A stretch of DNA of 64,000 bases from an uncultured Candidatus Saccharibacteria bacterium (GTDB lineage Bacteria; Patescibacteriota; Saccharimonadia; Saccharimonadales; Saccharimonadaceae): positions 62,001 through 126,000 of the forward strand of contig CALISR010000014.1 in assembly GCA_938041435.1 (NCBI GenBank), written 5' to 3'. A program made the position numbers and the translations under genes. The notes beneath the pieces were generated by a model, which was given only the letters and a program-made list of their open reading frames with translations, did not search any database and was not told where the DNA came from. This document shows, piece after piece, positions 9,184-17,594 of this stretch; position 1 is the stretch's first letter, and each line of letters starts with the position of its first letter.

Positions 9184-10959
9184 ATGTCGCATGAACGGAT
9201 TGATTATCCACGAGAACCCGAATCACTTCAAGTGTCTGTCATAGACCGTAACCTTAGTGGAGAAGAGCTTAGCATAACGCTACCAGACAATGTTGGTAAA
9301 ATGCCGTCTAGTGAGCGTGAGTCGAGCCTAAACGAACGGCAGTTAGAAGAAGATATAGCATCACTCAATGCGAGTTTTACAGTCTTTGGTGGTGTGCTTG
9401 AGCACTTATCGCTTGTGATGCAACAGCATAAGGAGGCGGCTATAGCTATGCAAAATACTGAGCATACGCTTCGGCAGTGCCACTTTACGAGTGAGAGGTA
9501 TAAATACTGCGTGCGTCGTGCACTATTGTGCGAAGCTAACTCGTGGCGTACAGCAAATATGCGATTGTATCCGGCAGCAGCGGAGCGTGCACAGCAATAC
9601 ATCAATAAGCAGCGCGACAAGCTAGCGATGCGAAGTGTGCGCGCCGTTAAGACGGTATTTCTGGCTGGCGGAATAGTGCAGGTGCCAGATTGGTGTCATA
9701 CGGTTATTCCAAAGCGTACTGAATGGCAGCAGGATAAAGCTCTGCTACCATCGGCAGCTAACGATATATACCAAAAGTTAGTTCAGGAGGCAGTCGATTG
9801 GGCAGTAGCGCAGTGCGAACAGATAGCCTTTGATGAGCCACAGCAACCATGCTATGATGACGAAATTGCGATCTGTAAACCGGAGAGTCAACATCTCGAT
9901 GCATTACAAACAGAGCATACGGCGTTAGTTACGCAGGCTCGGCAGCTTGAACAATCGCGAGACGAGGAGCACACAACGGTACCGGCTGATACGTTGCTGT
10001 CCTTCTGCCACTACCTCACAGAGCATATACCACAGATTAGCCAGACGCAAATCGCGCTCTTACAATGGTTTGATCGATCGGATAAGGCGATAACTCATGA
10101 TATAGCACAGCGCTTGGTTGATCGCCTCTGGCCAAAGAGTGCACAGCACGCTGATCGTCAGTTAATTGATATGCAAACGGAACAGATCATTGCTGAGGCG
10201 GCTGAGCGGCTAGCCAATGCATTGGTAGCGTACCAACCGACAGCTGACCAGCTAGCAACCCATGATTTGCTAAATGTATCTAGCAATAAACGACGCAGCA
10301 TGCAGGACTCAGTAGATATACTGCCTAACAAGTCGAATCAGCCAGATAATGTCACGTCGCTGCCAGTATCAGAACCACTACACCTTCGTGCAGAAACCAA
10401 ACGTGTGCCGCTTGATTACCTTACCTTGCCGCACAAGCTTGTACCATGGCTTGAGGTGGATAGTCGTGATAGTACAGTGAGTTGTAAAGTTGTTGTCGAT
10501 AACGTACCTGGGGCGCTTGTGATCGATTGCCGTAGCAAAGCACTGCAAGAAATTGAGCGTCGAATGGACGGCTACAGGTCAACACCGTGGGATTATATAG
10601 CACCAAATGTACAGCAACGTCTCACACACTATGCTCAGGTGGCTATGTCGGACGGTGGTTTAATTCATGCTGGTAAATTCTCAAGCGTTGATAAAAACGG
10701 TGAATCGACTTACCCGCACCCTGTGATTTACAGTAAGGACGCGAAGCACAATGTGATGCGTGTCTACATATCGAACCTACGGGTCAACCAGATGGACAAT
10801 ACACTTGCAGGCGTGCGTGAGCAACTCACAGCAATGCAGGTGCACGAATTGATTATGCTGATCGGTGTTTGTGACAAGCAGCACCAGCTGGCGACATTGG
10901 CAGAAATTACCGGACGCTCTCGACGAGAGCTACGCAAACAGCGCGTAGGTAGCATTTAA
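9184..10959 (+). CDS. large soluble protein of unknown family
   Basis: The 591-residue product matches no family I recognise. It has no signal peptide or membrane segment. It is rich in Gln, Ala and Glu and looks mostly helical, with heptad-like stretches around residues 45-90 and 235-260. A more mixed, perhaps beta-containing C-terminal part (about residues 400-540) contains DYLTLPHKLVPWLEVDSRDS. The end is basic (AEITGRSRRELRKQ), as in a nucleic-acid-binding tail. Codon choice is less GC-biased than in the neighbours. It has its own strong promoter and terminator, so it is a single-gene unit. Confidence 0.75.
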   Translation: MSHERIDYPREPESLQVSVIDRNLSGEELSITLPDNVGKMPSSERESSLNERQLEEDIASLNASFTVFGGVLEHLSLVMQQHKEAAIAMQNTEHTLRQCHFTSERYKYCVRRALLCEANSWRTANMRLYPAAAERAQQYINKQRDKLAMRSVRAVKTVFLAGGIVQVPDWCHTVIPKRTEWQQDKALLPSAANDIYQKLVQEAVDWAVAQCEQIAFDEPQQPCYDDEIAICKPESQHLDALQTEHTALVTQARQLEQSRDEEHTTVPADTLLSFCHYLTEHIPQISQTQIALLQWFDRSDKAITHDIAQRLVDRLWPKSAQHADRQLIDMQTEQIIAEAAERLANALVAYQPTADQLATHDLLNVSSNKRRSMQDSVDILPNKSNQPDNVTSLPVSEPLHLRAETKRVPLDYLTLPHKLVPWLEVDSRDSTVSCKVVVDNVPGALVIDCRSKALQEIERRMDGYRSTPWDYIAPNVQQRLTHYAQVAMSDGGLIHAGKFSSVDKNGESTYPHPVIYSKDAKHNVMRVYISNLRVNQMDNTLAGVREQLTAMQVHELIMLIGVCDKQHQLATLAEITGRSRRELRKQRVGSI

Positions 10960-10974
10960 AGAGAAACCGTGCAG

Positions 10975-11015
10975 AAATAAAACTACGTGGCTTTGTATGC
11001 TACGTAGTTTTATTT
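10975..11015. terminator. bidirectional rho-independent terminator
   Basis: A perfect 14-bp inverted repeat (10975-10988 and 11002-11015) with a 13-nt loop is A-rich on one side and T-rich on the other. It can stop transcription from the 9184 gene and could also serve the opposite strand. Confidence 0.85.
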
Positions 11016-11143
11016 CTTGGGCTTGCTGTCTCTTGCGTGACAAAACTCACCGATATAACCAGTGCTCTACGAGGTTACGTGAGGTATATAAAGTGAGAAG
11101 GCAAGATTTAGGAATGTAGACCTTGGCGAGTATAAATATTGAC

Positions 11144-12277
11144 CTAGCGAATAACCTTCGCCACAGCCTCCACTACGCGTTCATCAAATGGTGAGGGGAT
11201 GACGTAGTCTGCTGTGGGTTCATCGACCAGCGCTGCCAGCGCCTGGGCGGCGGCGAGCTTGTGCTCGTCGGTGATTTTTTGCACGCCATTATCGAGCGCA
11301 CCACGGAAGATACCTGGGAAGGCCAGGGCGTTATTGACTTGGTTGGGGAAGTCGCTGCGGCCAGTGGCGATGACGGCAGCGCCGGCTGCTTTGGCGCTAT
11401 CTGGCATGATTTCTGGCACTGGGTTGGCCAGGGCAAAGATAATCGGGTCTTTGGCCATCATCCCGACGAGCTCTGGGGTCAGCAACCCGGCGCGCGATAC
11501 ACCAATGAATACATCGGCATCTGCCATGGCGTCTTCCAGCGACCCCTGCTGCGCGGCATCAACGTACGCAAGCAGGGCAGTCTTTTCGGCGTTGAGGTCG
11601 GTGCGGTGGCTGCCCACGATGCCTTTGCTATCAACCGCCACGATATGCCGAGCGCCGTAAGTATGCAGTAACTTAATAATAGCAGTGCCAGCAGCGCCAG
11701 CGCCGACCACGACAAATTTGCTATCAGCCAGGCTGCGGCCCGTCAGCTTGGCAGCGTTGATCAGCCCAGCCAGTACCACTACGGCAGTGCCGTGCTGGTC
11801 GTCGTGGAAGACGGGGATATCCAGCTCGGCCTTGAGGCGCTCCTCAATCTCGAAGCACTTGGGCGCGGCGATATCCTCGAGATTAATGGCGCCAAAGCTT
11901 GGTGCGATTGCCTTAACCGTAGCGATAATCTCCTCTGGCTGGTGCACATCCAGCACGATTGGCACGGCATCGACACCAGCAAAATGCTTAAATAGCAGCG
12001 CCTTACCTTCCATCACCGGCATCGCAGCCTTAGGGCCAAGGTTGCCCAGGCCCAGAATGGCCGAACCATCACTAATGACTGCCACGAGGTTATTCGTCCA
12101 GGTGTAGGTGGGTAGGCTAGCGGGGTCATCTGCAATTGCCTTGCTGACTGCGCCCACGCCGGGGCTGTAGTAGCTGCTGAGTTTATCGCGATTAAGCTCA
12201 TCGTTATCGCGTAGGCTGGTGGTGATTTTGCCCTTATATTTTTTGTGTAGGTCGAGTGCAAGTTTGTTATAGTCCAT
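11144..12277 (-). CDS. malic enzyme (malate dehydrogenase, oxaloacetate-decarboxylating)
   Basis: The 377-residue product decarboxylates malate to pyruvate while reducing NAD(P). The N-terminal malic domain shows YYSPGVGAVSKAI with the catalytic Tyr, the catalytic-Lys region LPTYTWTNNLVAVISDGSAI (in part), GLGNLGPKAAMPVMEGKALL, and the metal-binding segment NLEDIAAPKCFEIE. The Rossmann domain has VVVGAGAAGTAI. A lysine-rich bacterial short form is the best fit. The ATG at 12277 is chosen because TATACT (12285-12290) lies 7 nt upstream and the residues before it in frame do not resemble the family. It is divergent from the 12440 gene. Confidence 0.92.
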   Translation of the reverse strand: MDYNKLALDLHKKYKGKITTSLRDNDELNRDKLSSYYSPGVGAVSKAIADDPASLPTYTWTNNLVAVISDGSAILGLGNLGPKAAMPVMEGKALLFKHFAGVDAVPIVLDVHQPEEIIATVKAIAPSFGAINLEDIAAPKCFEIEERLKAELDIPVFHDDQHGTAVVVLAGLINAAKLTGRSLADSKFVVVGAGAAGTAIIKLLHTYGARHIVAVDSKGIVGSHRTDLNAEKTALLAYVDAAQQGSLEDAMADADVFIGVSRAGLLTPELVGMMAKDPIIFALANPVPEIMPDSAKAAGAAVIATGRSDFPNQVNNALAFPGIFRGALDNGVQKITDEHKLAAAQALAALVDEPTADYVIPSPFDERVVEAVAKVIR

Positions 12278-12439
12278 AAACTCTAGTATACCGCACACAG
12301 GCGAGAAAGAGAAAGGAGTAGTCCAAGGACAAACAGCCGTTATTGCAATACTTTCGCGCCAAATGCTATTATATGATGCATGATACAAACCGAGCAAGGA
12401 GCCCTGCATAGCCGCAGCGGCTCACCATACGGAGTGATA

Positions 12440-14140
12440 ATGAAAAAATTTATAGACCAACAGCCATCACCACATGAGACTAGTGCTAAGAGTCCGCTTG
12501 AAAAAGTAACGACAGCGATTGCCAAAGATAATGAGCATCACAGAGAAGTCATGCTGGCCCTTCACGACGCAAATATCTTAGAGTACGAGGAGGATATCTA
12601 TAATCAGGAGGCTCTGCCGACGATCAAAGCCGATCAGCAAGAAGCGCTCGAGGAGTTTGTGCGGACTGGCGACAAAAGCGTAGTACCAGCAGGCGTTCTC
12701 CAACGCTACCAAGAGGAGCGAGCGAGCTGCGAGGCTACTCTTACCGAAATAGCCGAAAAAGAAGAACAGCCAATGGAGAAGGGCGGCTACAAAACAGAAG
12801 GTAAGATAGCGAAGATTCTGGCCGATCTTGGTCATGCGGCATTGACGCCCAATAAAGCAGCAAAGCGGGTTGATGAAATGTATGAGGCAACCCCGCTTGG
12901 CAAAGACGTACAGCAGCGGCGCCAAATCGTTAAAGATAGGATTGGTGAGATCAACGCCGAGCTGGCATATTATATGGGCCTCACAGAGCCACCCTTGGCA
13001 GTCGTATCTGAGGAAACAGCAATTCGTATCTGGGGTAAAGAAGCGGTTGAGAAAGCGCAGTCGACCAACAATGAGAGCGAGCCCGGGCATATTGATGTCT
13101 TTCCTGATAATGACCGAACATCACGCTCAGACAGCAAGCGGGGATATGGTAGCCGCGCTACACCAGAGTTTATTAAAAAAGACGCCAGTCAGCGGCTAGC
13201 GGAGGTTCTTGCAGAATCTGCTGGTGAAGTATGGACAGTGCAAGAGCTAGGCGATGCAATTTATGATCCAAGCAAAGTGCAAACAAAACTCGAGAGGTAT
13301 AAGCGAGCGAGTATCTTACTATACAGTGCACAAAGATCAGATCGCCCCGTCATGATTATTACAGAAGAGCTGGAGTATAGCGGCCTTGTACTGCAGCGTG
13401 GGCAGCGATATACCATTGATGAGCGTGGTCGGCGACGTAAGTCAATCACCGTCTATCGTGCGGTGCCGGCAGACATTGCTATGCAAGGACTAACAGAAGA
13501 GATGCCAGTAGGTGGCCGCGCCAAACAACAGATTCGTTGGACGCTATATGGCACTACAGCTGCAGCGCATGAAGCAGCCAACATTACTCGCGGTGAGGCG
13601 TTACCAGCTGCTGGTAGCGCAGAAAATGAAGCCTCGGCCAGCAGCGTGCCAGATATCGATGATGCACTGGCAAAGCGAGCACTCGAAGCCGTCCGTGCTG
13701 CCGCTGACCGTCAAGCAGCAGAAGCCAAAGAGCAGCAAGAAGCGCTCCGCGCTGCAGAGGCTACCCTCAGTGCAGAAGTACGCGCCCAGATCGAGCAGCT
13801 TGTAGAGCTTGCACAGCCACTGATCGATAGCTTGCGAGAAAATAGCGCCGACGATAATGCAGACAAGCAGGTATTTCCTATTCAAGATTTGCCCGAGATA
13901 AGGAGCCAGTGCGCTTCTGAGCACGACCTAGAGATATTCCTCAACAAAGCTCGGCAGGCTGGGCTCATCAACAAAAAACAGCTGCGCAATCGTGCGCTAC
14001 CGTCTGCTGGCGAGGCGCTTGTGCTTATCCTTTATGCATACGACTCGCAGACGATGTATGACCTCGTGCGCAATGATGCTGCCAAGCGTGTGCTCCAGCA
14101 TAAATTCCAGCAAGCGTACGAAACAGAGCTGTACAGGTAG
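12440..14140 (+). CDS. large coiled-coil protein of unknown family
   Basis: The product has 566 residues from the ATG at 12440, which has CGGAG in a good position. An in-frame ATG at 12380 lies just after TATTATATG and would add 20 residues as a leaderless start. There is no membrane segment. The N-terminal third is acidic and helical. A mid-protein region (about residues 255-345) with VWTVQELGDAIYDPSKVQTK and ITEELEYSGLVLQRGQRYTI looks like a folded mixed domain, perhaps a winged helix. Then comes a long Ala/Glu/Gln coiled coil (about residues 395-460) and a helical C terminus. No catalytic motif was seen. Confidence 0.75.
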   Translation: MKKFIDQQPSPHETSAKSPLEKVTTAIAKDNEHHREVMLALHDANILEYEEDIYNQEALPTIKADQQEALEEFVRTGDKSVVPAGVLQRYQEERASCEATLTEIAEKEEQPMEKGGYKTEGKIAKILADLGHAALTPNKAAKRVDEMYEATPLGKDVQQRRQIVKDRIGEINAELAYYMGLTEPPLAVVSEETAIRIWGKEAVEKAQSTNNESEPGHIDVFPDNDRTSRSDSKRGYGSRATPEFIKKDASQRLAEVLAESAGEVWTVQELGDAIYDPSKVQTKLERYKRASILLYSAQRSDRPVMIITEELEYSGLVLQRGQRYTIDERGRRRKSITVYRAVPADIAMQGLTEEMPVGGRAKQQIRWTLYGTTAAAHEAANITRGEALPAAGSAENEASASSVPDIDDALAKRALEAVRAAADRQAAEAKEQQEALRAAEATLSAEVRAQIEQLVELAQPLIDSLRENSADDNADKQVFPIQDLPEIRSQCASEHDLEIFLNKARQAGLINKKQLRNRALPSAGEALVLILYAYDSQTMYDLVRNDAAKRVLQHKFQQAYETELYR

Positions 14141-14294
14141 TGAATAGCCGCGAAGGTGGAGCAGGCGCAGCCCAAGAAAACACCACCAGCTAAACTAGTT
14201 GCTATATATACCAAAGTGCGGTATAGTTTAGATTATAAATCCAAAATAGGCATCATCCACCAGTGATGATACAGAGAAAGAGGAGGAAAGAAAA

Positions 14295-15188
14295 ATGAAG
14301 GGAAGTTCTGAGCGCTTAAGTTTCTGGGGTCGCGCAGAGAAAAAAGTATTGTCTGTTATTGCCTTGAGTGCTATAGGAGCTAGCGCCTTGGCAGGCTGTG
14401 GCTCACCTGAAAAAGCATCACGAAACGAAGCGCAGCCAACTCAAACTGCTACCGCTGCCGAAACAACATCGTCAGCAACACCAACCGCAAATCCATCCAT
14501 CGAAGCGCCAGCAGACAAAAAGACTCCACAGTCTAAGCGACCTCACTCTACTAACAAAGCAACGGAGATACCATCACCATCACACCCTTCATCGCCAGAG
14601 ACAACACCATCTCCAACTCCAAACGAAGCAGAGAATAATCAGGAGAAGATGCCCTCCGTTGCTGAGCTAGCAAAAGCCGTCAAAGAAGGGTCTGTGGATG
14701 TACTTGGTGGCGTTGTCAAAGACGTTGATGAAGCAGGTAACGGCTACGTTGGTGTGCGACCTTTCTGTTACCGTGAAGACACAGGGTTTGGTCATGGATC
14801 GGGCAAAGTAGTTGGGCTGTATACAGTTGATATGTCAACGTTTACACTGCGTTCATTTGATCCAAACCTCCCGATGTCTGATAAGTATGGTAACGCAATC
14901 AGTACTAGTATGTGTAACAAACTGACCTTTGATGAGTCAAAGATGTTTGATTCGAACTCCAAGAAAGCTGGTGATGGCAATGATGTTTATATCCAAGCTA
15001 ATGGGGGAGAGCGGATTCCTGTTGGTGCTGATATTACTAACGATGGCTCAGATACTTTACTGCGGGTTGGTGGTACCGCTAAAATGCAGGGAATGCAGGG
15101 AAATGTACCACCTAGCACCCTCCTAGAGCCAATCCCGCGAGAAAACATGCAAGAGATGATTAATCGTGCTCAGCAGCAAGTGTCGTAA
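14295..15188 (+). CDS. secreted lipoprotein with Pro/Ser/Thr-rich stalk
   Basis: The 297-residue product has a type II signal peptide: a basic start, a hydrophobic core (VLSVIALSAIGASALAG) and lipobox LAGC with the acylated Cys at residue 35. A low-complexity linker rich in Thr, Ser, Pro and Lys (about residues 36-120) is followed by a folded C-terminal domain with two cysteines (in RPFCYRED and TSMCNKL) that could form a disulfide. Its function is unknown. An AGGAGG ribosome-binding site precedes the ATG and TATAGT lies further upstream, so this gene has a conventional leader. An inverted repeat follows the stop. Confidence 0.85.
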   Translation: MKGSSERLSFWGRAEKKVLSVIALSAIGASALAGCGSPEKASRNEAQPTQTATAAETTSSATPTANPSIEAPADKKTPQSKRPHSTNKATEIPSPSHPSSPETTPSPTPNEAENNQEKMPSVAELAKAVKEGSVDVLGGVVKDVDEAGNGYVGVRPFCYREDTGFGHGSGKVVGLYTVDMSTFTLRSFDPNLPMSDKYGNAISTSMCNKLTFDESKMFDSNSKKAGDGNDVYIQANGGERIPVGADITNDGSDTLLRVGGTAKMQGMQGNVPPSTLLEPIPRENMQEMINRAQQQVS

Positions 15189-15212
15189 ATAGAGACTCTG
15201 TGCTAAGAAATT

Positions 15213-15251
15213 AATGACCTCTTTGTTATAGAAAACAGCGAGGAGGTCATT
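15213..15251 (+). terminator. inverted repeat after the lipoprotein gene
   Basis: A 9-bp perfect stem (AATGACCTC at 15213-15221, GAGGTCATT at 15243-15251) with a 21-nt loop lies about 25 nt after the lipoprotein stop codon. It is followed by TTCTCG rather than a clean T-run. Confidence 0.5.
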
Positions 15252-15357
15252 TCTCGAGTAGTGATTATAAAAACTACTCCTCCTCTTCTCCCTGCACACA
15301 AAATATGGTACAATCAATAACTGAATTGTCATCTAATAATTAAATAGAGAGAAAGTC

Positions 15358-15879
15358 ATGAGTTTTGCACTGATCCAAAAAGTCAATGACCAGCAGAAAA
15401 AGCCTGCCGTCGTTGATGTGCGGAGCGGCGACACGGTCCGCGTCCACCAAAAAATCAAAGAAGGCAACAAAGAGCGCATCCAGATGTTTGAAGGTGTGGT
15501 GATCCGCACCGACAACAAAGGCCAGCACACCAGCCGCATTACTGTACGCAAGATTACCAGCGGTGTGGGGGTAGAGAAGTCGTTCTTGCTGCACAGCCCA
15601 CTGGTTGAGAAGGTTGAGGTGATGCGCCGCGCTAAGGTGCGCCGCAACTTCCTGAGCTACCTGCGTGGCCGCAGTGGTAAGTCGGCTCGCCTGACTGCCG
15701 TACAGTTCGACCGCGAGGCGGTGAACAACGTGCACGATGCTCATGCCGAGGCCGAGACTGCCCGCCTCAAAGAAGAGAAGGCCAAAGACGCTGCCGAGAA
15801 AAAGGCTGCAGAAGACGCCAAGCAAGCTGAGCTAGACGCTAAGGCTGCTGAGGTTGCCGCTCGCCACGAAGCTGCGTAG
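15358..15879 (+). CDS. rplS: 50S ribosomal protein L19 with C-terminal extension
   Basis: L19 sits at the 30S-50S interface. The core (residues 1-115 or so) is clear: RSGDTVRVHQKIKEGNKERI, QMFEGVVI, FLLHSPLVEKVEVMRRAKVR and FLSYLRGRSGKSARLTA. The protein is 173 residues, about 55-60 longer than the usual L19. The extra tail is a charged Ala/Lys/Glu/Asp helix (AETARLKEEKAKDAAEKKAA and onward). It starts from a GAGAGAAAG site close to the ATG, with its own upstream region. A hairpin terminator follows. Confidence 0.95.
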   Translation: MSFALIQKVNDQQKKPAVVDVRSGDTVRVHQKIKEGNKERIQMFEGVVIRTDNKGQHTSRITVRKITSGVGVEKSFLLHSPLVEKVEVMRRAKVRRNFLSYLRGRSGKSARLTAVQFDREAVNNVHDAHAEAETARLKEEKAKDAAEKKAAEDAKQAELDAKAAEVAARHEAA

Positions 15880-15905
15880 AATAGCCATCGCAAGAAAGCT
15901 TTTAT

Positions 15906-15932
15906 ATCCGCCTCTATGTACCAGGGGCGGAT
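15906..15932 (+). terminator. rho-independent terminator of rplS
   Basis: A stem of ATCCGCC/GGCGGAT, extended by a G.T and a C-G pair, closes a 9-nt loop and is followed by TTG. It lies about 27 nt after the rplS stop. The rest of the gap up to 16135 shows nothing else I can support. Confidence 0.65.
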
Positions 15933-16147
15933 TTGTATGAGGAGAGCTACGCCATTAGTCTATTTTGCCTTGAACGCTCGGCTCGTGAGGCTTTGGTAAA
16001 CAACCTCTCCTGAGCACCGGAAGGGAAGGGCGTGATATATGGATGAGGTATGGAGATAATACGCACAACATATTTGCTGTAATGGCTATACCATGATACG
16101 TGATAGGCCTGTGGTTGCTAGCTTGCAGTTGATGTTATACTAGAAGT

Positions 16148-16633
16148 ATGAGTATCTTTACCATTGTTTCGATTGTTATACCAGCTGTTTTGGCCAGTAG
16201 TGTACCACCAATTTTGCAGCACTACGGCTATACGCACGAGCGGGGCTACCGTTGGCTCCTGTATTTGGCGTGTGGATTGTTCTTTGTCTCATGGTATGTG
16301 CCATCGCCGTTGATCGACGGGCAAGACACGGCGTTTAATACCCACTTCATCGGTGGTGGGATATTTACTGGCTGCCTGTGGCTTTACCTTAAGTATGGGC
16401 TGGGGTGGCACCGCTACTGGCTGGTGGAGGTATTTTCGCTGTTTGCGCTGGTGTCGGCACTTGGCTGCATGAATGAGCTATTTGAGCTGCTGGTGGCGAA
16501 GACTGGCGTGGCTCGCTTGCCGCTGGATGATACCAATTGGGATATCGCGGCCAATACTGCTGGGGCACTGCTTGTTTGGCTAGTGTGGCTGACTGTAGTG
16601 GGGTGGCAGCAGATAGCTCGTCGCAGCGCATAA
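16148..16633 (+). CDS. four-helix integral membrane protein of unknown function
   Basis: The 161-residue product has about four hydrophobic segments (near residues 1-20, 36-50, 66-82 and 92-110), with a last one at 133-153. Polar conserved-looking residues sit at NTHFIGGGIF, CMNELFELL and DDTNWDIAANTAGALL. The D..WD..ANT.GA pattern recalls small VanZ-like or DUF2238-like membrane proteins, but I cannot decide between them. TATACT (16136-16141) lies 6 nt before the ATG, so it is probably leaderless. Confidence 0.65.
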   Translation: MSIFTIVSIVIPAVLASSVPPILQHYGYTHERGYRWLLYLACGLFFVSWYVPSPLIDGQDTAFNTHFIGGGIFTGCLWLYLKYGLGWHRYWLVEVFSLFALVSALGCMNELFELLVAKTGVARLPLDDTNWDIAANTAGALLVWLVWLTVVGWQQIARRSA

Positions 16634-16658
16634 ATAGCTAAGTAGCGAGGCATAAAGC

Positions 16659-16683
16659 AAAGCCACCGCTTGAGGGTGGCTTT
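16659..16683. terminator. bidirectional terminator between convergent genes
   Basis: AAAGCCACC (16659-16667) and GGTGGCTTT (16675-16683) form a perfect 9-bp stem with a 7-nt loop, with A and T tracts on the two sides. It serves the membrane-protein gene on the left and the small gene on the right. Confidence 0.85.
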
Positions 16684-16705
16684 ATGCTTTCGTGTACCGA
16701 TGCTA

Positions 16706-16924
16706 TTATTTTGTCTTGCGAGATTCTGCTTGCTCGGTGAGAACGGCGCGAATCGCCTCGAGATTCTCGTCGATCGCAGCCACGTGCCGTCTGATCTGCT
16801 TGGTACGTTGGCCCTGCCGGATGACCCAACAGATGCCACAGATCAACAAGATAAAATACGCGACGTTAAGTGCGACTGCTAGTATGAGGAGTGGTGCTGG
16901 CCCGGTGATTTCCATTGTGGGCAT
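16706..16924 (-). CDS. small single-pass membrane protein
   Basis: The 72-residue product has one hydrophobic helix (about residues 11-35, LLILAVALNVAYFILLICGI), then a basic, amphipathic cytosolic tail (QGQRTKQIRRHVAAIDENLE). AAAGGAT lies about 6 nt before the ATG. The family is not recognised. It may be co-transcribed with the neighbouring upstream lipoprotein gene (70 bp apart on the same strand). Confidence 0.6.
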   Translation of the reverse strand: MPTMEITGPAPLLILAVALNVAYFILLICGICWVIRQGQRTKQIRRHVAAIDENLEAIRAVLTEQAESRKTK

Positions 16925-16993
16925 GAATGATCCTTTCGTGTTATTACTATGACGCTATACAGTTTATTTGTTCTATCTTTTGTGTGGTGAATG

Positions 16994-17344
16994 CTATGGC
17001 ACGCATTGCCAGGTTGGCTGAGCTTGCTGACGGTCGACGATGGCACGTGTACCATGATGGCGGGCTGTACAATATGCCTGCATATTGAGGCTGCCCTTGG
17101 CTGTGAAGGTAAAGCCTGAGAAGAGCGATATCGAGTAGGTGAGGTCGTAGCACGACCACCCGTATGGGTTGCTCTTATCAAGCGTATACGCACCTGTATG
17201 ATGCTGATGTGTGCATACCTCGTGTGGCTGTATGGTATGCACTGGCACTGCTGCAACTGGCTTAGTAGGGACGCCAGCGCATCCAGCAATGGCACAGGCA
17301 AACACCCCGGTAGCAAACAGCGTGTGCCAAAGCGTTTTTGTCAT
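16994..17344 (-). CDS. small Cys- and His-rich lipoprotein
   Basis: The 116-residue product has a lipoprotein signal peptide ending in AIAGC (Cys at residue 22). The mature part has four further cysteines (in EVCTHQHHTG, GWSCYDLTYS, MQAYCTARHHG and WQCVP) and many histidines, which suggests two disulfides or metal binding outside the cell. AAGGAGGAGT precedes the ATG. The family is not recognised. Confidence 0.65.
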   Translation of the reverse strand: MTKTLWHTLFATGVFACAIAGCAGVPTKPVAAVPVHTIQPHEVCTHQHHTGAYTLDKSNPYGWSCYDLTYSISLFSGFTFTAKGSLNMQAYCTARHHGTRAIVDRQQAQPTWQCVP

Positions 17345-17594
17345 ACTCCTCCTTGTGATGAAGTAATAGTTGCTAAGCCGAAGGCTTGCCCTGATTGTAA
17401 TTGATTAGCTACGCTCTCGCAACAGAAAATAGACAAATCAGCAAGAGAAGCGAACAAAAACAGAGATAGGAGTTGTATATTATACATCACTATGTTGCTT
17501 GACGATATGGGGAGTGGCTGTTGGTGTGGCGAAGCTAAACGAGTATGAAGATCGGCAGTGTGCGCTATGCCATAAAATATGAGACAATCATAGT

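Noticed and set aside
15995..16045. CACCGGAAGGGAAGG stretch that recalls the SRP RNA tetraloop region
   Set aside because: The flanking bases do not form the SRP domain IV loops (no AGCAGCC partner), and no closing stem was found.
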